A stretch of 64,000 nt of DNA from TK10-74A sp965217625 (GTDB lineage: Bacteria > Chloroflexota > Dehalococcoidia > Bin125), in assembly GCA_965217625.1 (NCBI GenBank), contig OZ244557.1, forward strand, positions 1,364,001-1,428,000, read 5' to 3'. Under the pieces are notes generated by a model. The model was not told the origin of the DNA. It saw only the letters and a program-made list of their open reading frames with translations, and did no database searches. Below are positions 25,863 to 33,348 of the stretch, piece after piece. The first letter of the stretch is position 1; every line of letters begins with the position of its first letter. Position numbers and translations under genes: made by a program.

Positions 25863-26615
25863 TCAGGGGATGCCGATCATCTCCGTGCTCGTCGGCAGCG
25901 CCAGCGACCCGTCGGGGTCGATCCACTGCTCGAATCCGTCCGGCCGGGCCTGCTCGCGAAAGCGCGCCCAGCCGGCGGCGTCCGGGAAGTACAACTCCGC
26001 CATCCCGGCGTACGGCTCGATCGCCGGGTTGACGCTCAGGCTGACGACGTAGCCGATCCCGCCCACGCGCAGCATCGTCTCCCGCACGTTGGGCGCGTGC
26101 ACGTCGAGCCAATGGGCGAACATCGCCTCGAAGTTCACGCCGTCGCGCGCCTTCACGAGCACCGTCTGCTTGTGGAAGCCCGAGCGCGTGGTGGGATAGG
26201 GCGCGTTCAGGGTCAGCGGCTCGGCGGCGAGTTGCGCGGCGCCGTCGATCACGACGTACTCGGTCGTCGCCCAGGAGGTATGCGGCTCGGCCTTCTGCTG
26301 GAACGTGTCCTTCGGCACGGTGCCGAGGGGCCGCTTCGGGCGCCCCAACGCGAAGTCCCACCAGAGCTGCGCGACCCCGTCCCAGGGATGCCGGCCCGAT
26401 GCGTCGGCGTCGAACAGCGTGGCGATGTAGCGCCAGGCGTGCGCCTTGCCGGCCGCCTTGAGGTCGTGCTGCCCCTCGATCACGCCGGACATGTGATTGC
26501 CGAACCAATGCACCACCAGCTCCTCGCGGGAGGTGGTGGGCTTGCGCTTGATGAGGTAGAGCATCTTCGCGCCGGGAGTGGCGTCGGGCCGGGTGGAGGC
26601 AGGGGGCATCGGCAT
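25863..26615 (-). CDS. EthD domain-containing protein
   Basis: 250 residues with two ferredoxin-like EthD modules. The first (KMLYLIKRKPTTSREELVVH and WFGNHMSGV) is near 17-48. The second (HKQTVLVKARDGVNFEAMFA and HWLDVHAPNV) is near 147-177 and is followed by VSLSVNPAIEPYAGMAELYF. EthD proteins form dimeric alpha/beta barrels and are linked to ether and aromatic degradation; the exact catalytic role is not settled. It is 28 bp upstream of the PNPOx-like gene on the same strand, so the three genes down to the HAD hydrolase probably form an operon. Confidence 0.75.
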   Translation of the reverse strand: MPMPPASTRPDATPGAKMLYLIKRKPTTSREELVVHWFGNHMSGVIEGQHDLKAAGKAHAWRYIATLFDADASGRHPWDGVAQLWWDFALGRPKRPLGTVPKDTFQQKAEPHTSWATTEYVVIDGAAQLAAEPLTLNAPYPTTRSGFHKQTVLVKARDGVNFEAMFAHWLDVHAPNVRETMLRVGGIGYVVSLSVNPAIEPYAGMAELYFPDAAGWARFREQARPDGFEQWIDPDGSLALPTSTEMIGIP

Positions 26616-26737
26616 CTCCTTCGCGTTCCTGCGCAGGCGTCGCGCGGGACACGACCGAGGCTAGCGGGTCTGACGTCGGCGCACGAAGCGCCCTCGGCGG
26701 GATAGGCTGGGCGGGCGCAACTTCGGAGAGGTCCACC

Positions 26738-27733
26738 ATGCCGCAACTCACCAGGAGACGCCTCGTTCTCGGTGGTGGTGTAGCCGCGCTGCTGGCCGCC
26801 GGACTGATCGTGCTCGCCGTGTGGTACTTCGTCCTGCGCGCCGACGCCCCGCCCCCCGTCGCGCTCGAACAGGCCGTGGCCGCCGCCCAGGCGTCGGACG
26901 CCGAGGCCGCCACCGAGCCCGATGCGGACGCGGCCCCTGCCGAACAGGCCCCCGCCGAGCAGGCCGCTCCCGTGGAGCCCGAGCCGGAGCCCGAGCCGGA
27001 GCCCGAGGCCGAGGAACCGGCCGCCGAACCCGCGACCGCCCAGAGCGACGAAGGCAGCGCCCCCGCGGCGGCGGCAGAAGAAGCAGCAGAAGAAGCTGAA
27101 GACGCCGCGGCCGAGACGACGGCCGAACCCGAAGCCCCCGCTGACGACGCCCCCGCTGACGAAGCCACCGACGACGCCCCCGCCCCCGCTGCCGACGCCG
27201 GCCTCGTCGGACGCTGGGAGGTGCTGGCGGACGGATCGTCTTTCGCCGGCTACCGCGTCGAGGAGGAACTCGCGCGCATCGGCGCCACGACCGCCGTCGG
27301 GCGCTCGACGGTCCTGACGGGGTCGCTCGTCTTCGACGGCGCCGCGATCACTGAGGTCGTGATCGAAGTCGACCTCACCGCGCTCACCAGCGACGACAGC
27401 CGCCGCGACGGCGCCCTGCGCCGGCAAGCGCTTGAGACGAACACCTACCCCTCGACCACCTTCACGCTCACCGAGCCCATCCCCATCGATGCGGCGCCCG
27501 CCGAGGGGGAGACGCTGTCGGTCACGGCCACGGGCGACCTGACCCTGCACGGCATCACGCGCGAGGTGCAGATCCCGATGGAGGGGCAGCTCGTCGGGGA
27601 TCGGGTGGCGGTCGTGGGGTCGCTGGAGATCGTCTTCGCCGACTACGACATGGACACGCCCAGCGCCTTCATCGTGCTGGCGATCGACGACCACGGCATC
27701 ATGGAGTTCCAGCTCGTCTTCGAGCGCGGCTAG
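26738..27733 (+). CDS. YceI-family lipocalin-like protein on a membrane-anchored Ala/Glu/Pro tether
   Basis: 331 residues. The N-terminal anchor LVLGGGVAALLAAGLIVLAV (residues 9-28) is followed by a tether of about 115 residues rich in Ala, Glu and Pro, including repeated PEPEPEPEPE. The YceI domain starts at GRWEVLADGSSFAGYRVEEE near 157 and carries GSLVFDGAAITEVVIEVDL, SRRDGALRRQALETNTYPST and GDLTLHGITREVQIPM. YceI proteins bind isoprenoid-like lipids outside the cytoplasm. Its TAG stop is part of the CTAG target of the IS element that follows, so the insertion did not change the protein. Confidence 0.88.
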   Translation: MPQLTRRRLVLGGGVAALLAAGLIVLAVWYFVLRADAPPPVALEQAVAAAQASDAEAATEPDADAAPAEQAPAEQAAPVEPEPEPEPEPEAEEPAAEPATAQSDEGSAPAAAAEEAAEEAEDAAAETTAEPEAPADDAPADEATDDAPAPAADAGLVGRWEVLADGSSFAGYRVEEELARIGATTAVGRSTVLTGSLVFDGAAITEVVIEVDLTALTSDDSRRDGALRRQALETNTYPSTTFTLTEPIPIDAAPAEGETLSVTATGDLTLHGITREVQIPMEGQLVGDRVAVVGSLEIVFADYDMDTPSAFIVLAIDDHGIMEFQLVFERG

Positions 27734-29023
27734 CAGGGTGCTGAAGAACGGGCTGCGGGCGACGTTGGCGCCGCCCGGAGGCGGCGCCGAGACATCCGCG
27801 CCGCGGTTTCTGGCGCTTCGGGTGCCCCTTCTCGCCCCGCCAGACGCCTCTCCGGGTACCGGATGGGCGGCTGGGCGCACGCCGCCTACCGAGGCACGGG
27901 CTCCAGCCGTGCGATGCGCACGAGGTTGTATGCCGCGGCGGTGAGCTCCAGCCAAGCGCGGTTGCGCTCGCGTCCGACGTAGCGCAGCTTGCGGCCCCCG
28001 CCCACGGTCTTGAGCCAGCCGAAGACCTCCTCCACCCGCTTCCGCTGCCGTAGGCTGCGCGCGTAGCCGGGATGCCGCGTCGTGCGCCCGTCGATGGCGC
28101 TGCGCCGCCCCCGGTCGTTGCGGGCCACGTGCGGCGTCACCCCGCGGGCGCGCACGGCCGCCACGAAGTCGCGGGTGTCGTAGGCCCGGTCCGCCCCCAG
28201 CGTGGCGCGCCCGCGCACGCTCCGCGCCAGCATCGTCAGGGCGGCGTCCCGCTCGCCGGTGCCGTCCGCCGGCGTCAACTCCACGTCCACCACCAGGCCG
28301 TGGCGGTTCTCGCTCAGCGCATGGCCCAGATAGCTGAGCTTCGCGGCCTGGCCCGACCCTTTCGTGTAGAGCTGCGCCTCCGCGTCGGTGCGGGAGACGT
28401 GCGTCTCCCGGCGCCGGCGCTGGCCCCGGAAGTCCACCTCGGCGTTGCGCCCACCCCCCGCGGCCGGCGGCGGCGCCTGCTCGTCCCGCGGGCGGTAGCT
28501 CTTGAGCGAGGCCCAGGCCTCCAACAGCGTCCCGTCCACGCTGAAGTGCTCGGCCGACGTGAGCCGCCGGCGCTGCGCCTCGTCCACGACCTCGGCGAAG
28601 AAGGCGCGCGCCACGTCGGCCTCCAGCAGCCGCGCGCGGTTCTTGGAGAAGGTGGTGGCGTTGAAGGGCGCGTCCTCGACGTTCAGGTCGAGGAACCACT
28701 TGAAGAGCAGGTTGTAGCGCAGTTGCTCGCAGAACTGGCGCTCGCTGCGCACCGAGTAGAGCGCGATCAGCAGGCTCCCCTTGAGCAGGTGCTCGGGCGG
28801 GATGGACGGTCGCCCGCGCTGGGCGTACATCGCGTCGAAGCGCGGCGACAGCCGCGCCAGACACGCGTCCACCAGCGGCTTGATGCGCCGCAACGGGTGG
28901 TCGGCGGGGACGAACGTCTCCGGCGTCACCGCCAGCATGATCTGGGCCTGTCGCTCGCTGTCACCGCGCATGGGGCACCTCCGTGTCCCCAGGATCGCAG
29001 GTCCGGCCTTTTTCAGCACCCTG
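27734..29023 (-). mobile_element. IS5-type insertion sequence, apparently complete
   Basis: A 1290-bp element. Its ends are imperfect inverted repeats starting CAGGGTGCTGAAGAACGGGC on the left and CAGGGTGCTGAAAAAGGCC on the right. It is flanked on both sides by CTAG (27730-27733 and 29024-29027), a 4-bp target duplication of the YTAR type used by the IS5 group. It contains one transposase gene without frameshifts. Both ends and the gene are intact, so it may still be mobile. Confidence 0.85.
27886..28971 (-). CDS. IS5/IS1182-type DDE transposase
   Basis: 361 residues from the ATG at 28971, the first Met after the inverted repeat. The N-terminal DUF772-type domain reads LARLSPRFDAMYAQRGRPSI and PPEHLLKGSLLIALYSVRSE. 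Catalytic residues are the Asp in HFSVDGTLLEAWASLKS, the Asp in LGADRAYDTRDFV, and the Glu in RQRKRVEEVFGWLKT. These make a full DDE triad with the Y-(2)-R-(3)-E-(6)-K style ending. The protein moves the element by cut-and-paste or copy transposition. Confidence 0.92.
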   Translation of the reverse strand: MRGDSERQAQIMLAVTPETFVPADHPLRRIKPLVDACLARLSPRFDAMYAQRGRPSIPPEHLLKGSLLIALYSVRSERQFCEQLRYNLLFKWFLDLNVEDAPFNATTFSKNRARLLEADVARAFFAEVVDEAQRRRLTSAEHFSVDGTLLEAWASLKSYRPRDEQAPPPAAGGGRNAEVDFRGQRRRRETHVSRTDAEAQLYTKGSGQAAKLSYLGHALSENRHGLVVDVELTPADGTGERDAALTMLARSVRGRATLGADRAYDTRDFVAAVRARGVTPHVARNDRGRRSAIDGRTTRHPGYARSLRQRKRVEEVFGWLKTVGGGRKLRYVGRERNRAWLELTAAAYNLVRIARLEPVPR

Positions 29024-29076
29024 CTAGCGCCTCCGCCCCCTCGACGCCCCGCCGGGCCGTGCGCCAGACTGGCAGG

Positions 29077-29152
29077 GGGCCCTTAGCTCAGCTGGCAGAG
29101 CAGCGGACTTTTAATCCGAAGGTCCAGGGTTCGAACCCCTGAGGGCCCACCA
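29077..29152 (+). tRNA. tRNA-Lys (anticodon TTT)
   Basis: A 76-nt sequence with encoded CCA. The acceptor stem is GGGCCCT/AGGGCCC with discriminator A, the D stem GCTC/GAGC, the anticodon loop CTTTTAA (TTT), and the T arm CAGGGTTCGAACCCCTG. The first base pair of the anticodon stem (G with A) is mismatched. About 35 bp upstream and the first 40 nt recur on the other strand at 59680-59719. A tyrosine recombinase gene starts 141 bp downstream, as expected for a tRNA used as an integration site. Confidence 0.95.
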
Positions 29153-29239
29153 CTTCGCTTCTTCATTAGGTCCGCCTCGAATCCGGCTCCATCAGGGGTC
29201 TGGAGCATCAGACTGGAACTCCGCTGCTCCGGTTCTTCG

Positions 29240-29271
29240 CTTGACTTCACGCCGCCCTAGAGCGTCCATGG
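29240..29271 (+). promoter_or_regulatory. Conserved bipartite site A upstream of recombinase A
   Basis: CTTGACTT, 14 bases, GCGTCCATGG. It ends 21 bp before the recombinase start. The same two blocks with the same 14-bp gap occur at 30634-30665 and, reversed, at 59556-59587. It could be an ECF-sigma-type promoter (a TTGACTT-like -35 and a CGTC -10) or a recombinase binding site. Confidence 0.6.
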
Positions 29272-29292
29272 ACCTGCGAAACGGAGGGTCCC

Positions 29293-30252
29293 ATGGTCGC
29301 CGCATCCGCCCGCGAACGGGTCGATCCCGCCGGCATGGACGACGCCATCGCGGCGTACCTCGCGGCCTGCGAGGTGGAGGGGAAGAGCCCCCGCACGGTC
29401 CAGGCCTACTCGGAGACACTCAGCCGGTTCCGGACGATCGGCGTGGCGGAGGGCCTGCCCGATCGGGTCGCCGCGTTCCGCCCCGCCGACGTCTACCGCT
29501 TCATGAAGACGATCACCGATGCGGGCGTCTCGCTCGGGACCCGGCACCGGCGCTTCCGCGAGACGCGGGCGTTCTTCTCCTGGTGCCTCCGGATGGGCTA
29601 CTGCGAGCAGCACCCCTTCGCGGGGATCCCCAACGTCAGGGTGGAGCAGAAGGTGATTCAGCCGCTCACGGAGGAGGAGATCCGAGCGCTGCTCGATGTC
29701 TGCGATCCGGCCGAGGAGTACGGCTGCCGCAACCGGGCGATCATCCTGCTCTTCCTCGACACCGGCTTGCGCGCGGCGGAGTTGCACCAGCTCACGCTCG
29801 CGGATGTGTCCTGGGCGGACCGCCGCATCCACATCCGCCACGGCACAGGGCGGAAGCAACGGGTGGTGCCGTTCGGGGAGGGACCCGAGGCCGCGCTGCA
29901 GTCGTACATCGATCGCTTCCGCGGGCAGACCGATGGGCCGCTGTTCCTGACGATCGAGCGGCCCAAGAAGCCGCGCGGGCCGATGAACAAGTACCTCTTG
30001 GGCACTCTCTTCGCGCGGCTCGGTGCCCGCGCCGGCGTGCACGCGAACCCGCACCGCTTCCGCCACACCTTCGCGACCTGGGCGATCGAGAACCACGCCC
30101 GGGAGCTCGACGTGCAGTACCTGCTCGGACACTCCACCTCGGCGATGGTGCGGCGCTACTCGGCCACCTACGACGCGGCGAAGGCGGCAGACGCGCATGC
30201 CAGCTTCAGCCCGGCGGCACGGCTCCTGGCAGCGGGGGAGCCGCTGCCGTGA
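29293..30252 (+). CDS. Tyrosine recombinase/integrase A
   Basis: 319 residues. The SAM-like N-terminal DNA-binding domain (AAYLAACEVEGKSPRTVQAY) is near 21-40. The catalytic domain has Arg in FLDTGLRAAELHQL (near 158), a Lys-bearing beta-hairpin HGTGRKQRVVPF, HRFRHTFATWAIEN (H-x-x-R, near 255), and LLGHSTSAMVRRYS with the second His and the nucleophilic Tyr. All key residues are there, so it should be active in strand exchange. The ATG at 29293 follows GGAGGG. It lies just after tRNA-Lys and its stop overlaps a small gene. Confidence 0.93.
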   Translation: MVAASARERVDPAGMDDAIAAYLAACEVEGKSPRTVQAYSETLSRFRTIGVAEGLPDRVAAFRPADVYRFMKTITDAGVSLGTRHRRFRETRAFFSWCLRMGYCEQHPFAGIPNVRVEQKVIQPLTEEEIRALLDVCDPAEEYGCRNRAIILLFLDTGLRAAELHQLTLADVSWADRRIHIRHGTGRKQRVVPFGEGPEAALQSYIDRFRGQTDGPLFLTIERPKKPRGPMNKYLLGTLFARLGARAGVHANPHRFRHTFATWAIENHARELDVQYLLGHSTSAMVRRYSATYDAAKAADAHASFSPAARLLAAGEPLP

Positions 30253-30437
30253 CGATGGATCGGCCGAGCGAGCCGGTGCGCGAGGTGCCAATTCGCGACG
30301 TGGAGCAGGCGCTGCGAGTCGTGCGCGTTGGCGACCGCATCGTGCTGGAGCTCCCCGGCCGCTGGCGACTGCGGCTGCGGCGCCCGGAAGCCTGGGAGCT
30401 GGCGGAGGCCCTGGACGAGATCGCCACGGCCCGGTAG
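30249..30437 (+). CDS. Small protein translationally coupled to recombinase A
   Basis: 62 codons from a GTG at 30249 that overlaps the recombinase TGA (GTGA). The sequence reads VREVPIRDVEQALRVVRVGD, then RIVLELPGRWRLRLRRPEAW and ELAEALDEIA: a compact basic strand-helix protein, perhaps a DNA-binding accessory such as an excisionase. I recognise no family. The right-hand recombinase module has no equivalent. Confidence 0.5.
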   Translation: MTMDRPSEPVREVPIRDVEQALRVVRVGDRIVLELPGRWRLRLRRPEAWELAEALDEIATAR

Positions 30438-30633
30438 GCCGCGCGCGTCACTGGTCAGGGGCCGTAGGGGCGTCCCGGCTGCCCACCCGTGCATCGACGC
30501 CGATGGGGGACTGAAGGAGACGGGGGCTTCGGCCGCCTGGGCGGCGCCGTCGGGCGCGGCTGCGGCTCCTCCGGCGGCGACGGCGGCGCCACGCTCTCGG
30601 GATGCGAGTCGCGCGTCCCGCCACCGACCCTCG

Positions 30634-30665
30634 CTTGACTTGTCCGCGAAGCAGAGCGTCCATGG
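30634..30665 (+). promoter_or_regulatory. Conserved bipartite site C
   Basis: This is the third copy of CTTGACTT-N14-GCGTCCATGG. It is followed at once by an inverted repeat (GCGTCCATG, six bases, CATGGACGC) and the first 16 codons of a recombinase-like gene. The 200 bp to its left hold nothing recognisable. Confidence 0.55.
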
Positions 30666-30670
30666 ACCCA

Positions 30671-30718
30671 CATGGACGCCGACACGCTGACGTTGACCGC
30701 GCTCGCCGAGACCTACCT
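30671..30718 (+). pseudogene. Start of a third recombinase gene, truncated
   Basis: ATG 30671 gives MDADTLTLTALAETYL, which resembles the first helix of integrase SAM-like domains (compare DDAIAAYLAAC in recombinase A). It sits just behind the same bipartite block and then joins a transposase fragment. The identification rests on the context more than on the few residues. Confidence 0.35.
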
Positions 30719-31075
30719 ATCCGGGACCGGGACGCCGCCTACGGTCGCGACTTCGCGCAGAAGGCGGACAGGCTCGGCATCACGACGATCCTGACGCCAG
30801 TCCGGGCACCGCAAGCCAACGCGATCGCGGAACGCGTCAGCGGGACGATCCGGCGCGAGTGCCTGGAGCATGTGATCGTGCTGAGCGAGCGCCACCTGCG
30901 CCGCATCATGCGGGAGTACGTCACGTATTACAACGGGGCCCGCCCGCATCAGGCGTTCCGGCTCGACCCACCCGACGGACCGCGGGGCGCCGCGGCGCCA
31001 GATGACCGGCACCGGCGAGTGGTTGGGACGCCCGTCCTCGGTGGCCTGCATCACGTCTATCGCTGGGCGGCTTGA
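30719..31075 (+). mobile_element. C-terminal fragment of an integrase-core (rve) transposase
   Basis: About 118 codons read RDRDAAYGRDFAQKADRLGI, TILTPVRAPQANAIAERVSG, TIRRECLEHVIVLSERHLRR and EYVTYYNGARPHQAF. These are the second Asp and the Glu region of a DDE integrase core, ending VLGGLHHVYRWAA. The N-terminal HTH and the first catalytic Asp are missing; the sequence is joined to the recombinase remnant at about 30718. Confidence 0.7.
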
Positions 31076-31533
31076 TCGGCGGATGGAGTTTTGACGCTGC
31101 ACAATACCGCGGTGACGAGCAGCGTGACGATCAACATGAACACGATCGCGACGGCGGTCATGGCCCCGAATGCCGAGGCGAACGTCAGCCCGTTCGCCCC
31201 GGCGCTGCCCTCGCCAGACAGCCGTTGACCAGAGCTGGTGGGACTCCTCTCGATCGGCCACGGCTCGTCTACACGAATCAGCCTGACGATTCGGGTTTTG
31301 TGGTCCCACCGCGCCCATCCCCGTGGTCCACACACGTTTTCGATGACAAGCGAGGTACCGACCTCCGCGACCGCCGCGGACCGCGATGTCCGGTCGCGGA
31401 GAAGGTCATGGCGCCGTCGCGGATGGGGGTGCAGCATGATCCGCGCCTCACGCAACCGTTACCATCCTGACCGGCCCCTCAGAAACCGGTCCAGATCCTA
31501 TGAGAGGATCCGGGGCGGACGAGGGGAGTCGGC
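31060..31533. other. Gene-poor stretch with a membrane-span remnant
   Basis: On the reverse strand, 31057-31230 encodes FASAFGAMTAVAIVFMLIVT and a polar tail to a stop. This is one membrane span with plausible coding bias, perhaps the last helix of a lost transporter. The rest, up to the IS3-type fragment at 31534, shows no recognisable gene. Confidence 0.3.
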
Positions 31534-31650
31534 ATGGCCCGGAAGCGGTACAGCGCGGAGGAGATCATCGGCAAACTGCGGGAGGCGGAGGTGGCGCTGG
31601 CGCAGGGGGAATCGGTCGCGCAGGTCGCGCGCCGCCTCGGCGTGGCCGAG
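31534..31650 (+). mobile_element. IS3-type OrfA N-terminal fragment
   Basis: ATG 31534 gives MARKRYSAEEIIGKLREAEV followed by QGESVAQVARRLGVAE. This is the HTH start of IS3-family OrfA proteins, where a tyrosine-rich T-Y-Y-R-W-R normally follows. It breaks after about 38 codons into the antisense of a nuclease gene. Confidence 0.65.
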
Positions 31651-31654
31651 CCCC

Positions 31655-31953
31655 ACGGCTTCGTTGAGGCGGCACTCCGAGGTAGCCGGAGCGTGAAGCA
31701 GTGCGGCTCCGAGCCGCCGGATGCCGGGTTGGGTCGTGAGTGCGTCGATGTGCCAGCGGAGGGGCTTGCGGGGCGCGAGGTGGCGCTGCACCCGGCGCGC
31801 CAGCCCGGGCTGCGCGCTCCCGACGTAGAGGTACACGCCCGGCGACAGCAGATGCTCGCCGAGGGCTCCCACCTCGACCGTGGTGCTCCCGGGGACGTGC
31901 AGGACGAGCACGTATAGGCCGCTGTCCGGCAGGGCGCTTCCGTGCGCGGCCAT
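31655..31953 (-). pseudogene. GIY-YIG/DUF123-type nuclease, 3' truncated
   Basis: The ATG at 31953 starts MAAHGSALPDSGLYVLVLHV. SPGVYLYVGSAQPGLARRVQ is the G-x-Y-x-Y-V-G motif with the following Arg, and RKPLRWHIDALTT the W-H-I-D motif, all typical of DUF123-like nucleases. The gene is cut after CRLNEAVGLG by the IS3-type fragment. About 100 of roughly 130-150 residues remain, so it is doubtful that it works. Confidence 0.6.
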
Positions 31954-32029
31954 TGGACCCTCGCACGCTCGCCCGAACGATAGGGGGGCAGGGGGGCCCG
32001 GTGCCGGCCGGCCCCGGGGGTGCTGCCGT

Positions 32030-32190
32030 CCGCGCCGCCGTGCGCCCTTGGTGTGCCCGCGAGGACCGCCGATTCGCAATCCGTCGCCGGCCGCCGCCTC
32101 ACCGCGAACCACGTCCGCACCCAGGTCGGCCAGGAGGCGCCCCGCCAGACCCAGACACTCGTCGCTGAGGTCGACGACGACTGATCCGGT
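32030..32190 (-). pseudogene. CaiB/BaiF CoA-transferase N-terminal fragment
   Basis: Downstream of hydratase copy 2 the reverse strand reads LTGSVVVDLSDECLGLAGRL and LADLGADVVRGE, the first strand-helix of family III CoA-transferases. Coding similarity ends after about 50 codons. It shows that the hydratase originally preceded a CoA-transferase gene, the same order as at 11.6-15.0 kb. Copy 1 of the repeat stops inside this start. Confidence 0.55.
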
Positions 32191-33019
32191 CAGCGGCAGC
32201 GCGGACGTCGCCCCTAGGCGTCCGCGGGTGGATGCAGCTGGTAGAGATCCCTCATGCGGCTGCCGATCAGTTGCATGCGCAGGTCATCGTCAAGCGCGGG
32301 AAGGAAGGAGCGGTTGAGCGACTCCTTGAGGACGCCGAGGAAGCCGTGACGGGTGCGGCCGATCTCGGCGAGGCGCTCCGCCAGCGCGCTGACCTCTTCC
32401 GCGAGCGCGCCCGGCGCCGCGACTTTCGTGATCAGGCCCAGGTCCGCGGCGTCCTGCGCCGAGGTAAAGCCGTCGTCGAGGATCAGCCGCCAGGCGTGCT
32501 TCAGCCCCACGTACTTGGGCAGGAAGGCCGTTGCGGTGATCACCAGTCTGAATTGGGAGTCGGGGTCGGCGATCGCGAAGTCGGAGGCGAGCATGAGGTC
32601 GAAGCCGGACCCCATGCAGTAGCCGTGCACCTCGGCGATCACGGGTTGAGGGATACGCCGCAACAGGGTTTGCAGCTGGTGGTAGGGATACCGTCCCTGA
32701 TTGAACGGCGCGCTGTGCGGGGCGGACATGGTGCGCTCGTCCGTCCTGTCGTCGCCCGAACTGAACGACTTCCCCGTGCCGCCCAGGATCAGCACCTGGA
32801 CAGTCGGGTCGCGACCCACGCGCGTCACGACATCGATCATCGCGTCGCCGACCTCCGTGTTGATCGCGTTGTGCCGTTCCGGCCGATTGATCGTGAGCCG
32901 CGTGATCGGCCCGTCCTCGATGATGAGTGCCTTGGTCACGGCGGCCCTCCGGTCTCGTGCGCCGCGCGTGGATGCCCACGCGCCCGCATCGCGAATCCTA
33001 TCCCCAGCTGCTCGAAGAC
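32165..33019. repeat. Copy 2 of the 855-bp duplicated segment (inverted)
   Basis: This is the reverse complement of 9649-10503 with a low level of substitutions and the same length. The left edge lies in the CoA-transferase start and the right edge next to a DUF3179 fragment. The conserved gene order on the left suggests this copy is closer to the ancestral location. Confidence 0.85.
32214..32939 (-). CDS. Enoyl-CoA hydratase/isomerase family protein, copy 2
   Basis: 241 residues from the GTG at 32939, with the same ribosome-binding site and start as copy 1. Oxyanion-hole segments GGTGKSFSSGDD and VHGYCMGSGFDLMLASDF are unchanged. Differences from copy 1 are few and conservative (for example Glu to Ala at residue 4, Leu to Phe in SQFRLV, Glu to Asp in SAQDAAD), so both copies have stayed under selection or diverged recently. 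Longer frames reaching back to 33296 only read unrelated antisense DNA. Confidence 0.9.
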   Translation of the reverse strand: MTKALIIEDGPITRLTINRPERHNAINTEVGDAMIDVVTRVGRDPTVQVLILGGTGKSFSSGDDRTDERTMSAPHSAPFNQGRYPYHQLQTLLRRIPQPVIAEVHGYCMGSGFDLMLASDFAIADPDSQFRLVITATAFLPKYVGLKHAWRLILDDGFTSAQDAADLGLITKVAAPGALAEEVSALAERLAEIGRTRHGFLGVLKESLNRSFLPALDDDLRMQLIGSRMRDLYQLHPPADA

Positions 33020-33029
33020 GATGAGAGCC

Positions 33030-33267
33030 GCGACGTGGGCGCGTTCGCCGTCTTCGACCCGGAGGTCGACGGGGAGCGGCTGCAGTGCACGCCGATCCGG
33101 ACGACCCGCGGATGTTCCGCGACCGGCGCAGCGGGTCGGTCTGGAACATCTTCGGCCAGGCGCTGAGCGGCCCCTTGGCGGGGACCCGGCTCACGCCGAT
33201 CGCGCACGGCACGCATCTCTGGTTCGCGTGGACAGCGTTCGAACCGGACACCGCGATCCGGGAATAG
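33030..33267 (+). pseudogene. DUF3179 domain fragment, frameshifted
   Basis: VGAFAVFDPEVDGERLQC in one frame, then a shift to PRMFRDRRSGSVWNIFGQAL, SGPLAGTRLTPIAHGTH and LWFAWTAFEPDT up to a stop at 33267. This is the C-terminal half of the DUF3179 domain (R-D-x-x-T/S-G-S-x-W motif, then W-F-A-W). The N-terminal part is absent. The function of the family is unknown. Confidence 0.6.
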
Positions 33268-33300
33268 GCACGCAGCAGACCGCGCCCGGGACGCAACGGC

Positions 33301-33326
33301 GAGCCGCCGCCGCACGGCGGCGGCTC
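33301..33326. terminator. Hairpin downstream of receptor 1
   Basis: GAGCCGCCGCCG, CA, CGGCGGCGGCTC: a perfect 12-bp stem starting 23 bp past the stop of the receptor gene. It has no clear U-run, as is common for GC-rich intrinsic or Rho-assisted terminators. Confidence 0.6.
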
Positions 33327-33348
33327 CGCGACGCCTACACAGACGCTG

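Noticed and set aside
26920..27200. Ala/Glu/Pro region of the YceI gene as another copy of the receptor tether
   Set aside because: It contains many Pro and PE repeats and is not similar in sequence; a normal flexible spacer.
32214..33296. 360-residue version of hydratase copy 2 starting at 33296
   Set aside because: The first 118 residues are antisense of a DUF3179 fragment; the GTG at 32939 has the ribosome-binding site also found in copy 1.
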